Source: JAAYZB01 sp937958685
Lineage (GTDB): Bacteria > Bacillota_I > Bacilli_A > Izemoplasmatales > Hujiaoplasmataceae
Assembly: GCA_036824265.1 (NCBI GenBank)
Contig: DAITAL010000007.1
Location: forward strand, 1 to 52,957
Direction: 5' to 3'
Length of the DNA: 52,957 nt
Position 1 is the stretch's first letter; the number at the start of each line of letters is the position of its first letter. Shown piece after piece: positions 14,693-25,261 of this stretch. Both the position numbers and the translations under genes were made by a program. A model generated the notes under the pieces. It was not told where the DNA came from. It made no database searches and worked only from the letters and a program-made list of their open reading frames with translations.

Positions 14693-17600
14693 ATGAACAG
14701 ATACCTGTTGCGAAAACTGATGCAGATGCGCCTGTTGGTCCTTTTCGTTATGGGCCTGATGACGCTGTCGCTGCTCTCGCTGTTTGTGGAAAAATCCAGC
14801 GCCATCCCGCCAGTGGACAACCATTTCGGCGACCTCATCGTCTTTGACGGCACCTATCCCTGGGAACAGCCCATGAGCGATCCCGGAAGTTCCGCTGATT
14901 ATATCACTTATTCTGATCTGCGCGACACCCACTGCAAATACACAACGACGCTTTCGGCTTGCGAGATTGCCGTTTGGGGCGTCGACGGTGAGGGTGGTGA
15001 AGACGACAAGATCATCAGATTCGATACCGCTGAGGAATTATACCGTTTCTCCGTGGATGTCTCGTATGAAGAGGTCTATCAGTCTTCCGACCCAAACGAG
15101 AATTATAAACTATCGGAGACAAAAGTCGAATTCCTGCTCGGACTCCATTATGTTCTTGGCAACAACATCGACTATTCCGTTCTCGGTGCCAAGCGTTTCA
15201 TCCCGATCGGCTATTTCTTCTATGATTCCCAGGAGGTTCTCTACGAGAATGTCTTCACCGGCACGTTCGACGGCCAGGGCTTTGCCATCAGCAATCTCTA
15301 TCTGGCCGACTACGAGCATCTCGTTCATGAAGAAGAAGTCAACGGCACCATCGTCGATATCGCCTTGAGTCCTTATTACACGATGTTCACCATCAACGAA
15401 GGCACCATTAGGAATCTCGGACTGATCAATCCGACCTTGGAACTTTTGACTCTGCATCTTAGCATCACCAAAGTCGCCAACCTGGTCGGTTTGAACAAAG
15501 GCATCGTCGACCATGTCTTCGTGATCGACAATCGCGCTTCCGTGCTCGACGCCGGCATTCGCTACAACGTCGGCACTTCCAGCGCGACGTTCCAGGCCGC
15601 CGGCATGATCCATACCAACGAAGGCTATTTCACGGACTCCTATTATGTTTCCAAAGTCGTCGTGAACGGCTCCTACATCAACAAATTCATCAGCCAGCCG
15701 GTTCTCTACACCAACACCGGCACGATCGCCAACCTCGTCTATGATTCGTCGGTCTATCTCCTGCAGGTCCAGGTCGGAGCGCAAACCTTCAATGTCGCGA
15801 CGCCGAACGCAAATGCTACTGGAGAGACGACAACGATTCTCAAATCGACGGATTCCGCGCTCAATCAGGAAACCAACCACTGGTATTTCTATCCCAGCGA
15901 CACCTATCCGCTCGCTCAGGGCTTGGAATATGACGAAGAGAATGAAGTCTATTATATCACCGACGCCATCGACCTCGCCTTTTTCTCGAGGCTGATCGCG
16001 TTCACAAGCGTCGCCAACGGCAACCTCTATGCCTATTCCGATTATCTTTTGACAAACAACATCGATATGGGCATTTTGGCCACGGGAGCGTATCGCACGC
16101 CGAACGTGACTTTCTACGGCTCCTTCTCCGGCGCCAACCCCGAGGGGGAGGATTTGAGCGACAACTTCTATATCCACAATCTCCAGATAACCACAGGCAC
16201 GATCAGAGGCACAATCTATTATGCCGGTCTCTTCAGTTTGCTCGGGGCGAATAGCCACGTAAGCAACCTCAATATCTATGATTCCGCGATCGCGCTTAAC
16301 GATACCGAAGGGTACTACAGCCGGACATTCTATATCGGCATGCTTGCCGGCAGGATCACCGCCGGCACGATCACCGACGTTCTGCTGGATGCCGATATCA
16401 ATCTCGGGACCCAGGCGATCGGCGAGACCCACGCGGGCAGCCTTGTCGGCATGGCGTCCGGGACCATCGCCAGGGTGGCTTCCTATGGCGACATCGATGC
16501 CGGCAACCACACCTTCCAATCCGGATACAGTGTCAGACCCTTGTACTACATCGGCGGTGTGGTTGGCAGCGCCACCGGTCTCAAACTGAGCGCCACCGAT
16601 CTTGTCAACCATGGCACGATCACCGGCTTCGGCACGCTGTCGACCTTCAACCTGGCTACGGGCATGAACACGATCGACATCAAGATCGGCGGTGTCATCG
16701 GCTACATCCTTAATGTAACCGACGCGATCCATGCTTTCACCAACATTGCCAACAAGGGCGACATCTATTTAAGAAGCGTTATCTTTAGCGCTTCCAGTCC
16801 CACTTTGCCCTCACGGCAACGCGTTGGCGGCGTGTTTGGAGAAGTGGGCGGGTTGGCTCCGGTTCTAGAAGAAGACGGCCAACATAGATTTGCCAATTTC
16901 TATAACGAGGGTACTGTTCATGCCGCATATGCCTCAGGAACATCTTTCATCCGTTCCGCCGGCATCGGTGTTAGTAATACCACGGCCGCGGTTGAATACG
17001 CCTTGATGTTCAACCATGGCAACTTCGATTACAATACTACGGGAGCATCAGCTGCAAACCAATTGTTCCACTACACGGCAACCATATCCGATGTGGGAAG
17101 CGTTGGCATAACGCTCACGCGGGTCTACAATTATGGCAGCTTCACTTATGACAACGCCTATTATGCCAATGTTTCGCCATTTTTCCATTCTGTCAACGAC
17201 AACAACACCTTGATCAGATACAGCGCCAACTACGGTGACATAACCTTCATTAACAACAATGGTGCGACGACGATCACGATGACGACACAGATGTCTGTGG
17301 CTGGGATCACGACCAGTGCAAATGTCAGTTTCCTGAATGTCATCAATGATGGCGATATCACGATTGTCAACGTCAGTGTCGCGACATATACGATGTATGT
17401 CGCCGGTTTGGCAACGAACCTGTCCAGTGGGAAGTATATCAAGAATTCCATCAATCAAGGCAAGATAACCGTTGCCTATATTAATTCGGGAACCAGTGGT
17501 TATCCAAACATCTATATCGGTGGCCTTGTCAATGGCAATTACTCCGGAGACCTCCATGAGTCATGGCAGTCGGAAACTCAACCTAAGGCCGCAATTGGCA

Positions 17601-20600
17601 TCATAAATTCACTTAATTATGGTGAAATAACCACAACATATTCCTCAACCTATCTGGGAATACGCAATCGCAGCAACACCTTTGTCGGGGGCATCGCGAC
17701 GATGAATGCCGGCTCGATCCAAGACAGCGCCAACCTTGGAGACTTGCGGGTCTATAACTCGTCAACTTCGGGCACCACCACACTGTCAACGGGATCATAT
17801 ACCGCCAACCGCGTTCAGACATACACACACGGTGTGACAGTCGGTGGCATCGTCGGCATCACTTTGACGGGCAACGCAAGGGTCTATGACACAGCCAATA
17901 ACGGCGACATCATCGCTTTGGCTTACCGTTACGTCAGATCCGGGGGCGTGATTGCCGTCAGCCTCTATGCCGAAGCCTTGGCCGGAGGCATCACTTCAGG
18001 TACCCATGGCCTCGAAACCACAGTCAGTGATTCAATCTTGCTTAACGGAATGAACTTCGGCAATATCGCCGCGGTTTCCTTCGTAATAGGAGCCTATAGC
18101 ACATCATCCTACACCACTTCGATCACCACGCTTCGTTATGGAACAGGCGACCCATTGGGGGGAACCACCGGCATTGCAGTATATCCGAATACGACTATCG
18201 GCTCCAATGATCGCCCTGGCGTCTACGCCGCTGCCGGTGGTGTTGTCGGCTATGGTCTCTCAGTTATGAAGAATATGCTCAATCATGGAACGATTTCCGG
18301 TACCGACGTTGCCGGCGGCATCGTGGGAGCCACATATGTCGAAGGTGCTGAAGCCACCTTGACGACAGTCGTCGACATTAATACGGCCATCAACTATGGT
18401 AACATCAAAGCGATTTCCACATCATCTTACGTTTCAATTGACAAGGAAGCATTATCATACGCCAATGTATCGTCGTATTTCTTGGCCGATGGAAACACTA
18501 CGATTTTTCCCGCAAGTTATGGCGTCGACTTCCCGAGCACCAAACGCGGTTTCGGCGGGATCTTCGGCCGTCTCCAACGAGGTGTCCGTGGCGTCATGTC
18601 GACCGACGGTGGCAGCTTCGACTTCATCGTCAACGCCAATCCCAATATCGATCTCGTCGGTCGCCTTGACCAGGACTATGCTTTCACCAATTCCGCTCGT
18701 TATTTCCAGTTTTATGATGCGATCTACTATTCAGCGCGGTTGAACGATACAACCCAAGCTGTTTTTACAGGCTTCCAGTATTATTATCTGTTGATCACCG
18801 CCCGAACTGGAACCAGGGCTCCTTACTCTTATACCGCGACGATTGTTGATGTCTATGAACAGATCGGATGCGTGGCAACGCTGACCGGCAGTCCCAACAC
18901 ACCGGGATACACATTCACATCATCGCAAGCGATCACGGTTGGCAGTTATACGCTCAGATACAGCAACGGTCTTGGTGTAGATTGGATCACCGAAAATCCC
19001 AGCGACCCAAATATTACCGACATGGACACCCAATACATGTATGATGCGGATTTCCCGATGCGAACCGAAGTCGCTCTTCAAGAATATATTTATTATATGG
19101 AAAACGACCTGTTGGCATCACGATTCACAAGCGCCCGTCCCTATGGGATGTATGTCCTGTCGACTACAGCCGGTTCAACTTTCGGTGCGGTTTTGCCAGC
19201 CAATATCAATCTCGACAAGATGCGCCCCATTGATGAGGATTATGAGGGGGAGATTTCGCTCTTCATAGATTATGACAACGTTTCTCCAATATATACTGCG
19301 GCATTGGCGTCAGGTGTCGTCAGCGCCTATAATTCCCTGCGGCAAACGATTTTCAACGACAAGGCTGAACTGATACCGAGCGACTCGGTTTCGCTGACGC
19401 TGACCGAGGACGGTGGCAGTGAAACAATCTTGACCGGCGGGGCTGTTGATTATGTTAACAAGATTGTCAGTTACACGATTTCCATGGAAGCGTTCCAAGC
19501 AAGCCAGACGACCGCCGCTTACGCGGTCACGAGCGCGCTCACATCCGCTTTTGCACTGGTTGCCGTAAGAGTCGACGACTATTACGGCTACCCGCCATCA
19601 CAGGCTGAATTGGAGGCGTTCCGCGCGTTGTTGCTGGCCGCCGGTGAAGTGGCGATATCCACTGCATATCCGGCCCAACTTGAAGTCACTCTGCCGGATA
19701 AAACGATCACGACAGCTGTTACTCTGTCATTGGGCTTTATCTCAGTTTACTCCGAGGCGTTTGTCGGTGACGACTTGTTCGCTCATCCGCAATACTACAA
19801 TGATTATGAAGTCGAAATAACGTTCACGCCGGGAATCGAATATGCCGGCGGCACGACCGCCCTCACCGGCGCCGCTTTCGACGGCGGCAGCCTTGAGGAC
19901 GTTTCCGCTTCTTCGACGGATGTCAGGTCGTTCGGCGATGTCGGATCCTCCGGCAGCCTCAGGCTCGTCTTCACCGATACGAATAACGTGTTCACTTTGG
20001 GATATGATTTCAAGAGTTATTTCACACTCAAATTTAACGACGGGACCATCGTGCCTGCGGAATACTACACGGTGACGAGCGTACCGACTGTCATCGATTC
20101 GGGAACCGGCACCTATGAAATCACCTTCACATTTTTGGGAACCACGCGGATGGGAGATTATTACTTCGAGTATCGCTACTTCCCGACATCCACACTGAAA
20201 ACCGTCTATTTCGACAAAGCCGCTTCTTCCGCCAAAGCGATTTTGAATTTCAGTCACTATTCGATTCTGTCATCGAAAACCATCGATGGTTTGTCGCTCT
20301 CATCTTACGTCAATCTCGGATTCGTCCTCGACATCGACAGCAACACGGACAATTTCACCGAAAACATCAATGGTTCGCTGCCGTCCTATCAGTCCAACAA
20401 GACCTATGACATCAGTTTCATGACAGCGGGAACCTTTGCGATCAGTCCGTTTGCGGAAGTCACGAGTTCAAGGCTGGTGAGTGTCGCCTACGCTAATGGA
20501 TACAAGGACTACACGATCGAATACATCATCAGGGCCGAGGACAACACTACCAACACTTATACCCATCATGTCTATGAACGGACCATCGACTTTGTATCTG

Positions 20601-21979
20601 TCCTTCGCAATGGCAACGAAACCGATCCTTCGGAAGTGTATGCCGCCCGTGAGGATAATTTGACAACCTTCACCGTTGATTTGGGTTTAGATCAGAATCT
20701 TGATCTTTACAATCTCGCCGCCGGCAACGACTCCTATTTCACGGTCGAGGTCACGGCGACGAGCCTGGACACGCTCGTGGTCTACGATCCCGAAGACATC
20801 ATCGGTTTGACCTACTCTGTCAATGACTACCTGATGATCTACATGGATTTCGACACGATCCCGGGAATCTACACCTTCCAATTCTATTTCTACAGGGATG
20901 GCACCTCGAACTACGTCACCCTGGCCACGACGCTCGTCATCACCAAGGTCGAAGGTATCAGCGCCTACCTGACGGACATCCGCTTCTCCCAACTGGCCTT
21001 CGAGACTTCCTATCCGGACATGTTCACGACGAATGCCGCCGGCGTGGTCAACACCGATTATTATCCGGCCGTTTATTTCGCCGGCATCGACTATGACGGC
21101 GCCGACACCGCGGGATACCAATATTTCAAGGTCGCGGGCAAAGTTTCCAAGGTGCCCCTTGAACAATACGTGCCGTTTATGTTAGATTATTTACCGTACG
21201 GAGCCACGATCGCCCGTTATGCCTACAACAATGGCTGGTACTGGACCGACGAGGTCGGATACGGAGCCTCCTCTGAGGAACAAAGCGTGCTTCTCGCCAA
21301 CTTCACCGTCTTTCCCGACACTGGCCTCGAACCAGGCGAGAACGAGGAAGTGATGATTCTCTACCGGGTCACTTCCGAAGATGAAAACCACTTTGTCTAC
21401 TACTTCATCACCGTCACCGACGTCGAATTCAACGCCACCTTCATCTTCGACATCTATTATTGCACCGGAGCGGGAGAGGAAACCTGCACCCTGGCTTCCG
21501 AAAGCGTTGATTTCACCGAACAGATGGTCATCATCACCGTCAAGAACTATGCGATGCTGCTCGAGGGCGAACCCGCTGACGATACGATCGTCAACGTCAA
21601 CAATCCCGTTGACTATCCATTGTTCGACGAGATCGACCACCTGATCAGCATCACGACACAATTCTTCTATACTTACTCCGCACCCTACAAATACAGTTTC
21701 GCCCGCAACCGCAGCGGTTTCTTCATCTTTGATGTCGTGTTACCCGTGGATGCCTATTTCCACCAACTCTATACCTATGACATCGAATTTGGCGAATACA
21801 CCCTCAACGAGGCCGATGATTACATCGACGGACTGCAGGGAAGGTACTTCTACATCGGTCCCTCGACCAGGAACCGTTCGCGGCGTTTCAATGTCTATAT
21901 CAGGGAACTTGAGGAAGTGTCGACCGACAGACCGTGGGGCCTGTTCGACTTCTTCCGTTCCTGGGGCAACAATGACTAA
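14693..21979 (+). CDS. 2428-residue beta-helix surface protein (GLUG-like repeats), putative adhesin
   Basis: The start ATG follows AGGAGGTGCGAAC and is preferred over in-frame codons inside the previous gene. An N-terminal signal peptide (residues about 11-38, ending 'EKSSA') is followed by a short acidic region. A long series of right-handed beta-helix/GLUG-type repeats (about residues 180-1290) follows, for example 'FTGTFDGQGFAISNLYL', 'GGVIGYI', 'GGVFGEVGG', 'GGIVGIT' and 'GGIFGRL', alternating with 'NHGTI', 'NYGNI' and 'NKGDI' turns. Residues about 1290-2428 look like successive beta-sandwich modules. No LPXTG, SLH or C-terminal membrane helix is present, so the attachment mode is unknown. 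It is co-transcribed with the SipW-type protein and two EAL genes. Adhesion or matrix scaffolding is inferred. Confidence 0.75.
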   Translation: MNRYLLRKLMQMRLLVLFVMGLMTLSLLSLFVEKSSAIPPVDNHFGDLIVFDGTYPWEQPMSDPGSSADYITYSDLRDTHCKYTTTLSACEIAVWGVDGEGGEDDKIIRFDTAEELYRFSVDVSYEEVYQSSDPNENYKLSETKVEFLLGLHYVLGNNIDYSVLGAKRFIPIGYFFYDSQEVLYENVFTGTFDGQGFAISNLYLADYEHLVHEEEVNGTIVDIALSPYYTMFTINEGTIRNLGLINPTLELLTLHLSITKVANLVGLNKGIVDHVFVIDNRASVLDAGIRYNVGTSSATFQAAGMIHTNEGYFTDSYYVSKVVVNGSYINKFISQPVLYTNTGTIANLVYDSSVYLLQVQVGAQTFNVATPNANATGETTTILKSTDSALNQETNHWYFYPSDTYPLAQGLEYDEENEVYYITDAIDLAFFSRLIAFTSVANGNLYAYSDYLLTNNIDMGILATGAYRTPNVTFYGSFSGANPEGEDLSDNFYIHNLQITTGTIRGTIYYAGLFSLLGANSHVSNLNIYDSAIALNDTEGYYSRTFYIGMLAGRITAGTITDVLLDADINLGTQAIGETHAGSLVGMASGTIARVASYGDIDAGNHTFQSGYSVRPLYYIGGVVGSATGLKLSATDLVNHGTITGFGTLSTFNLATGMNTIDIKIGGVIGYILNVTDAIHAFTNIANKGDIYLRSVIFSASSPTLPSRQRVGGVFGEVGGLAPVLEEDGQHRFANFYNEGTVHAAYASGTSFIRSAGIGVSNTTAAVEYALMFNHGNFDYNTTGASAANQLFHYTATISDVGSVGITLTRVYNYGSFTYDNAYYANVSPFFHSVNDNNTLIRYSANYGDITFINNNGATTITMTTQMSVAGITTSANVSFLNVINDGDITIVNVSVATYTMYVAGLATNLSSGKYIKNSINQGKITVAYINSGTSGYPNIYIGGLVNGNYSGDLHESWQSETQPKAAIGIINSLNYGEITTTYSSTYLGIRNRSNTFVGGIATMNAGSIQDSANLGDLRVYNSSTSGTTTLSTGSYTANRVQTYTHGVTVGGIVGITLTGNARVYDTANNGDIIALAYRYVRSGGVIAVSLYAEALAGGITSGTHGLETTVSDSILLNGMNFGNIAAVSFVIGAYSTSSYTTSITTLRYGTGDPLGGTTGIAVYPNTTIGSNDRPGVYAAAGGVVGYGLSVMKNMLNHGTISGTDVAGGIVGATYVEGAEATLTTVVDINTAINYGNIKAISTSSYVSIDKEALSYANVSSYFLADGNTTIFPASYGVDFPSTKRGFGGIFGRLQRGVRGVMSTDGGSFDFIVNANPNIDLVGRLDQDYAFTNSARYFQFYDAIYYSARLNDTTQAVFTGFQYYYLLITARTGTRAPYSYTATIVDVYEQIGCVATLTGSPNTPGYTFTSSQAITVGSYTLRYSNGLGVDWITENPSDPNITDMDTQYMYDADFPMRTEVALQEYIYYMENDLLASRFTSARPYGMYVLSTTAGSTFGAVLPANINLDKMRPIDEDYEGEISLFIDYDNVSPIYTAALASGVVSAYNSLRQTIFNDKAELIPSDSVSLTLTEDGGSETILTGGAVDYVNKIVSYTISMEAFQASQTTAAYAVTSALTSAFALVAVRVDDYYGYPPSQAELEAFRALLLAAGEVAISTAYPAQLEVTLPDKTITTAVTLSLGFISVYSEAFVGDDLFAHPQYYNDYEVEITFTPGIEYAGGTTALTGAAFDGGSLEDVSASSTDVRSFGDVGSSGSLRLVFTDTNNVFTLGYDFKSYFTLKFNDGTIVPAEYYTVTSVPTVIDSGTGTYEITFTFLGTTRMGDYYFEYRYFPTSTLKTVYFDKAASSAKAILNFSHYSILSSKTIDGLSLSSYVNLGFVLDIDSNTDNFTENINGSLPSYQSNKTYDISFMTAGTFAISPFAEVTSSRLVSVAYANGYKDYTIEYIIRAEDNTTNTYTHHVYERTIDFVSVLRNGNETDPSEVYAAREDNLTTFTVDLGLDQNLDLYNLAAGNDSYFTVEVTATSLDTLVVYDPEDIIGLTYSVNDYLMIYMDFDTIPGIYTFQFYFYRDGTSNYVTLATTLVITKVEGISAYLTDIRFSQLAFETSYPDMFTTNAAGVVNTDYYPAVYFAGIDYDGADTAGYQYFKVAGKVSKVPLEQYVPFMLDYLPYGATIARYAYNNGWYWTDEVGYGASSEEQSVLLANFTVFPDTGLEPGENEEVMILYRVTSEDENHFVYYFITVTDVEFNATFIFDIYYCTGAGEETCTLASESVDFTEQMVIITVKNYAMLLEGEPADDTIVNVNNPVDYPLFDEIDHLISITTQFFYTYSAPYKYSFARNRSGFFIFDVVLPVDAYFHQLYTYDIEFGEYTLNEADDYIDGLQGRYFYIGPSTRNRSRRFNVYIRELEEVSTDRPWGLFDFFRSWGNND

Positions 21980-21996
21980 AGAGGCGGTGTCACCGA

Positions 21997-23730
21997 TTGC
22001 GTAAGAAACGAGTCAGGAACATCCACAACACCATCTCGCGCCGAATCGTCAGCCTGACGGTCTTTCTCGATGCGCTTTTCCTCGTCATCACCATGGCTGT
22101 TTTAGCCTTCCTGTACATCGAGAAACTCGAAGCAGATCCCGGTGTCGGTCTCGAAGCGCTGTTTCTGATCCTGGTCGGCGTCATCCTTATGCTCATGCTG
22201 CTCGTATCCCTGATCCTCTCCCGCAAGATCTGCGCCATCCTCTCGCCGATCAACGATGTCGTCGATGCGATCGGCGAGATCCAGCGGGGCAACTACAATC
22301 TCAACATTCCCGTCAAGGATAACAATGAGTTCAAGATCGTGGCGGACGCGCTCAACATCATGTCCAGGGAGATCAGCAAACAGGTCGAACTCGTCTACCA
22401 GAGCTTCGCCTACGATTCGCTGACCGGGCTCAAGATCCTCAAGGCCAGCCATCAGGATGTCGATGACATCCTCCTGAAGGAAAAAGACAAGATGGCGGTT
22501 TGTCTGCTGGAAATCGGCAACCTTAAAAGCATCGCCGTGACCAAGGGCCAACCGGTCGTCGAGGAGTTGGTGCAGAAGATCGCCAGTCGCCTTGGCGTCT
22601 TCGTCAACAACCAGGAGTTCATCTTCAGCAATTCCGGCAATGAACTCGTTTTCTTGCTTTCCGGCGTCCGTTCGCTCGAAAAAGTCGAGACCGACGTCAA
22701 CAAGCTGCTCGACATGTTCAAAGAACCGCTGGACATCAAGAATTACAAAGTCGAGGTCCATCTCAACATCGGCATCGCCATCTATCCCTCGGACGGCAAG
22801 GAGATCGCCGGGCTGATCAAGAAATGCGACACCGCGCTCTTCAAGGCGCGCCAGGCCGGGGCCGGCAAGTTTGTCTTCTACAACGAACAGCTGGTCCGCG
22901 AGGTCAACTACAAACAACAGATCTACGAGCAGTTGGCGCAAGCCATCAAAAACCAGCAGCTGTATCTCAAATACCAGCCGCTGATCGACAACAAGAACGA
23001 GATTTACGGCTTTGAGGCGCTGGTCCGCTGGAAATCCCCGACTTTGGGTGAAATCAGCCCGCAGATCTTCGTCGCCAACGCCGAAGAATCGCACCTGATC
23101 ATCCCGATCGGCAACTGGATCCTGCGCGAGGCCTGCAAGGCCCAGATGGAACTCAAGCGGCGTTTTGACAGAAAATTCGTCATCAGCGTCAATGTCAGCC
23201 CCGTGCAGCTGATGCAAAAGGATTTCATCGAAAGTCTCCGCCAGGTCGTGCGGGAGACGGAAATCGATCCCAACTACCTGGTTCTGGAAGTCACCGAGGG
23301 TGTGCTCATCGAATCCTCGATCTATCTGGAGGAGATCATCGAGTACCTCCACCAGATCGGCGCCAAGATCGCCCTCGATGACTTCGGCACCGGCTACGCC
23401 TCCCTGACCTATCTCAAGCAGATTCCCTTCGACAATCTCAAGATCGACAAGACGTTCGTCGACGGCATCTTCGGACCGAAGAAGGATCACGCGATCATCG
23501 CGACGATCGTCCAACTCGTCCACAGCCTCGACATCAAGGTCATCGCCGAAGGCGTCGAGAAACGCAAGCAATACGAATATCTCAAACAGATCGCCACGGA
23601 CGTGTTCCAAGGCTTTCTGTTCTCCAAGCCGTTGACATTTGACGAGACAGCGCACTATGTCGACCAGTTCTACAAAGTCGCCAAGGGCAAACGCATCGAC
23701 GTCTTTGCCGGCAAAGACTTCTATGATTGA
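21997..23730 (+). CDS. Membrane HAMP-GGDEF(degenerate)-EAL protein, probable c-di-GMP phosphodiesterase
   Basis: The 577-residue protein starts with TTG at 21997 behind GAGGCGGTG. Two transmembrane helices (about 18-42 and 50-72) have almost no external loop between them. A HAMP linker (about 73-125) and a GGDEF domain follow. The signature position reads SGNEL (213-217), so cyclase activity is unlikely. The EAL domain looks intact: 'FEALVRW' (E340), 'NVSPVQL', 'EVTEGVLIE', 'DDFGTGYASL', 'NLKIDKTFV', 'IAEGVE' and 'FQGFLFSKP'. It probably hydrolyses c-di-GMP, possibly gated by the degenerate GGDEF domain. Being downstream of a c-di-GMP-class riboswitch, it would close a feedback loop. Confidence 0.88.
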   Translation: MRKKRVRNIHNTISRRIVSLTVFLDALFLVITMAVLAFLYIEKLEADPGVGLEALFLILVGVILMLMLLVSLILSRKICAILSPINDVVDAIGEIQRGNYNLNIPVKDNNEFKIVADALNIMSREISKQVELVYQSFAYDSLTGLKILKASHQDVDDILLKEKDKMAVCLLEIGNLKSIAVTKGQPVVEELVQKIASRLGVFVNNQEFIFSNSGNELVFLLSGVRSLEKVETDVNKLLDMFKEPLDIKNYKVEVHLNIGIAIYPSDGKEIAGLIKKCDTALFKARQAGAGKFVFYNEQLVREVNYKQQIYEQLAQAIKNQQLYLKYQPLIDNKNEIYGFEALVRWKSPTLGEISPQIFVANAEESHLIIPIGNWILREACKAQMELKRRFDRKFVISVNVSPVQLMQKDFIESLRQVVRETEIDPNYLVLEVTEGVLIESSIYLEEIIEYLHQIGAKIALDDFGTGYASLTYLKQIPFDNLKIDKTFVDGIFGPKKDHAIIATIVQLVHSLDIKVIAEGVEKRKQYEYLKQIATDVFQGFLFSKPLTFDETAHYVDQFYKVAKGKRIDVFAGKDFYD

Positions 23731-23740
23731 GGTGGTAATT

Positions 23741-25261
23741 TTGAATAGCCAATGGTTTTGGTCTCTGGCAGCACAGCCGATCCGGGAAGGCTACGAGGTT
23801 GTCGTCGCGACGATCATGGTCATCGTCACGGCCGCGGCGCTCTTTTTCCTGTTTCGCAACGTGACCGCGGAGATCAGGAAAGGCATCGAGGACCGCAAAC
23901 TGATCCGCAAAAGCGACGAGCCGGCAGAAGACGGCACGGGAAAGACGCACTTGCTCGTCGAAAAGCGCACCGGCAGCAAGAAGTCTGGCGATATGCTCGG
24001 CCAGATCAACCAATTGATCTATCAGGCCAAGGAAGGTTCCCTCGGCGTCCTCTTCTACATGAATTTGGACAATTTCCGGTTCATCAGCGAGAAATACGCG
24101 CAGAAAGACACCGACAAAGTCATTCTTGAGATTGACAAGCGGCTCAAGAAATATGCCCGCAGCGGCGTCGTGGTCGGCCATCTCAAAAACGACATCTTTC
24201 TCTATTATCTGACGGGCGAGATCGACAACAAAGTCATCCACGACCAGGCGTCTTCCCTCCTGCAACTCGTCAATGAGCCGCTCAAGAGCGTCAACGAGCA
24301 ACTGACGACCTCGATCGGCGTCGTGCTCTTCCCCTATGACGGCATCACATCGATGCAACTCGTGAAGAATGCGGAGATCGCCCTGTATGTTTCCAAGAAG
24401 GAGGGCAAGAACCGCTATTACCTTTACTCTCAAGATCTGATCGAAAAAGAACAATTCAACATGAGTTACTACCAGGAAATCAAGCGCTCGATCTCCAACG
24501 ACGAATTCCTGCTCTACTACCAGCCGATCATCGACCTCAAGACCGGCAAGATCATCGGCCTCGAGTCATTGCTCAGGTGGAACCATCCGGTGATGGGGAT
24601 CCTGCCGCCGGGGAAATTTCTCAATGTCATGGACTTGACCGGCGACATCACCTGGTTCGGCACCTGGGGATTCGAGAAGATCGTCAAGCAGTATGTCGAG
24701 TGGAAGAAGGATTACCGCGTCCGCGACCTCTTCATCTCGATGAACATCTCGCCCAAGCAGATGGAAGTCGGTAATCTGGCCAAGTCATTCTTCGACATCG
24801 TCAAGAAATACGATTTCAACGCCGAGAGCTTCTGTCTGGAGATCAACCAGTACTACACGATCGTGAAGAACCAGGTGGCGATGAACAATCTCGCCGAATT
24901 CCGCAAATACGGTTTCCGCATCGCCATCGACGACGTCGGCGACCAATTCGAGATCATCAAGGAGATGGACCAGATCCGCGCCGGCATCATCAAGATCAGC
25001 CGCGAGCACACGCTCAAACTGATGAACGGTTTCGAGGAGACCGACAAGATCGTCCGCGTGATCCAGACGGCGATGCAAAGACAGAAGATCGTCATCGTCG
25101 AAAGCATCGAGAACGAGGCGATGATCCGCAAAGTCGCCAAACTCGACGTCAGGTTCATGCAAGGTTACTATTTCAGCGTCCCCCGCGCCGCCGCCGAGAT
25201 CAGCGAACTGTTCGTCAGGCCGCAATGGGACATGGAGTCCTTCGTTCGTTTCTATGAATGA
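23741..25261 (+). CDS. Membrane protein with degenerate GGDEF and partly degenerate EAL domains
   Basis: The 506-residue product probably starts at TTG 23741, behind GAGGTGG; an ATG at 23723 has no ribosome site. One transmembrane helix (about 17-38) precedes a cytosolic GGDEF-like domain with KNDIF (149-153) in place of GGDEF. The EAL domain reads ESL (275-277), retains 'NISPKQM', 'IDDVG' and 'IIKIS' but has 'EINQYY' and 'VESIENE' at other catalytic motifs. It is therefore either a weak phosphodiesterase or a c-di-GMP receptor. It is the last gene before the terminator of locus 1 and probably works with its intact neighbour. Confidence 0.85.
   Translation: MNSQWFWSLAAQPIREGYEVVVATIMVIVTAAALFFLFRNVTAEIRKGIEDRKLIRKSDEPAEDGTGKTHLLVEKRTGSKKSGDMLGQINQLIYQAKEGSLGVLFYMNLDNFRFISEKYAQKDTDKVILEIDKRLKKYARSGVVVGHLKNDIFLYYLTGEIDNKVIHDQASSLLQLVNEPLKSVNEQLTTSIGVVLFPYDGITSMQLVKNAEIALYVSKKEGKNRYYLYSQDLIEKEQFNMSYYQEIKRSISNDEFLLYYQPIIDLKTGKIIGLESLLRWNHPVMGILPPGKFLNVMDLTGDITWFGTWGFEKIVKQYVEWKKDYRVRDLFISMNISPKQMEVGNLAKSFFDIVKKYDFNAESFCLEINQYYTIVKNQVAMNNLAEFRKYGFRIAIDDVGDQFEIIKEMDQIRAGIIKISREHTLKLMNGFEETDKIVRVIQTAMQRQKIVIVESIENEAMIRKVAKLDVRFMQGYYFSVPRAAAEISELFVRPQWDMESFVRFYE

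Noticed and set aside
15110..16732. 540-codon minus-strand open frame inside the giant surface-protein gene
   Set aside because: Antisense to repeats with clear coding character; no promoter, ribosome site or recognisable domain.
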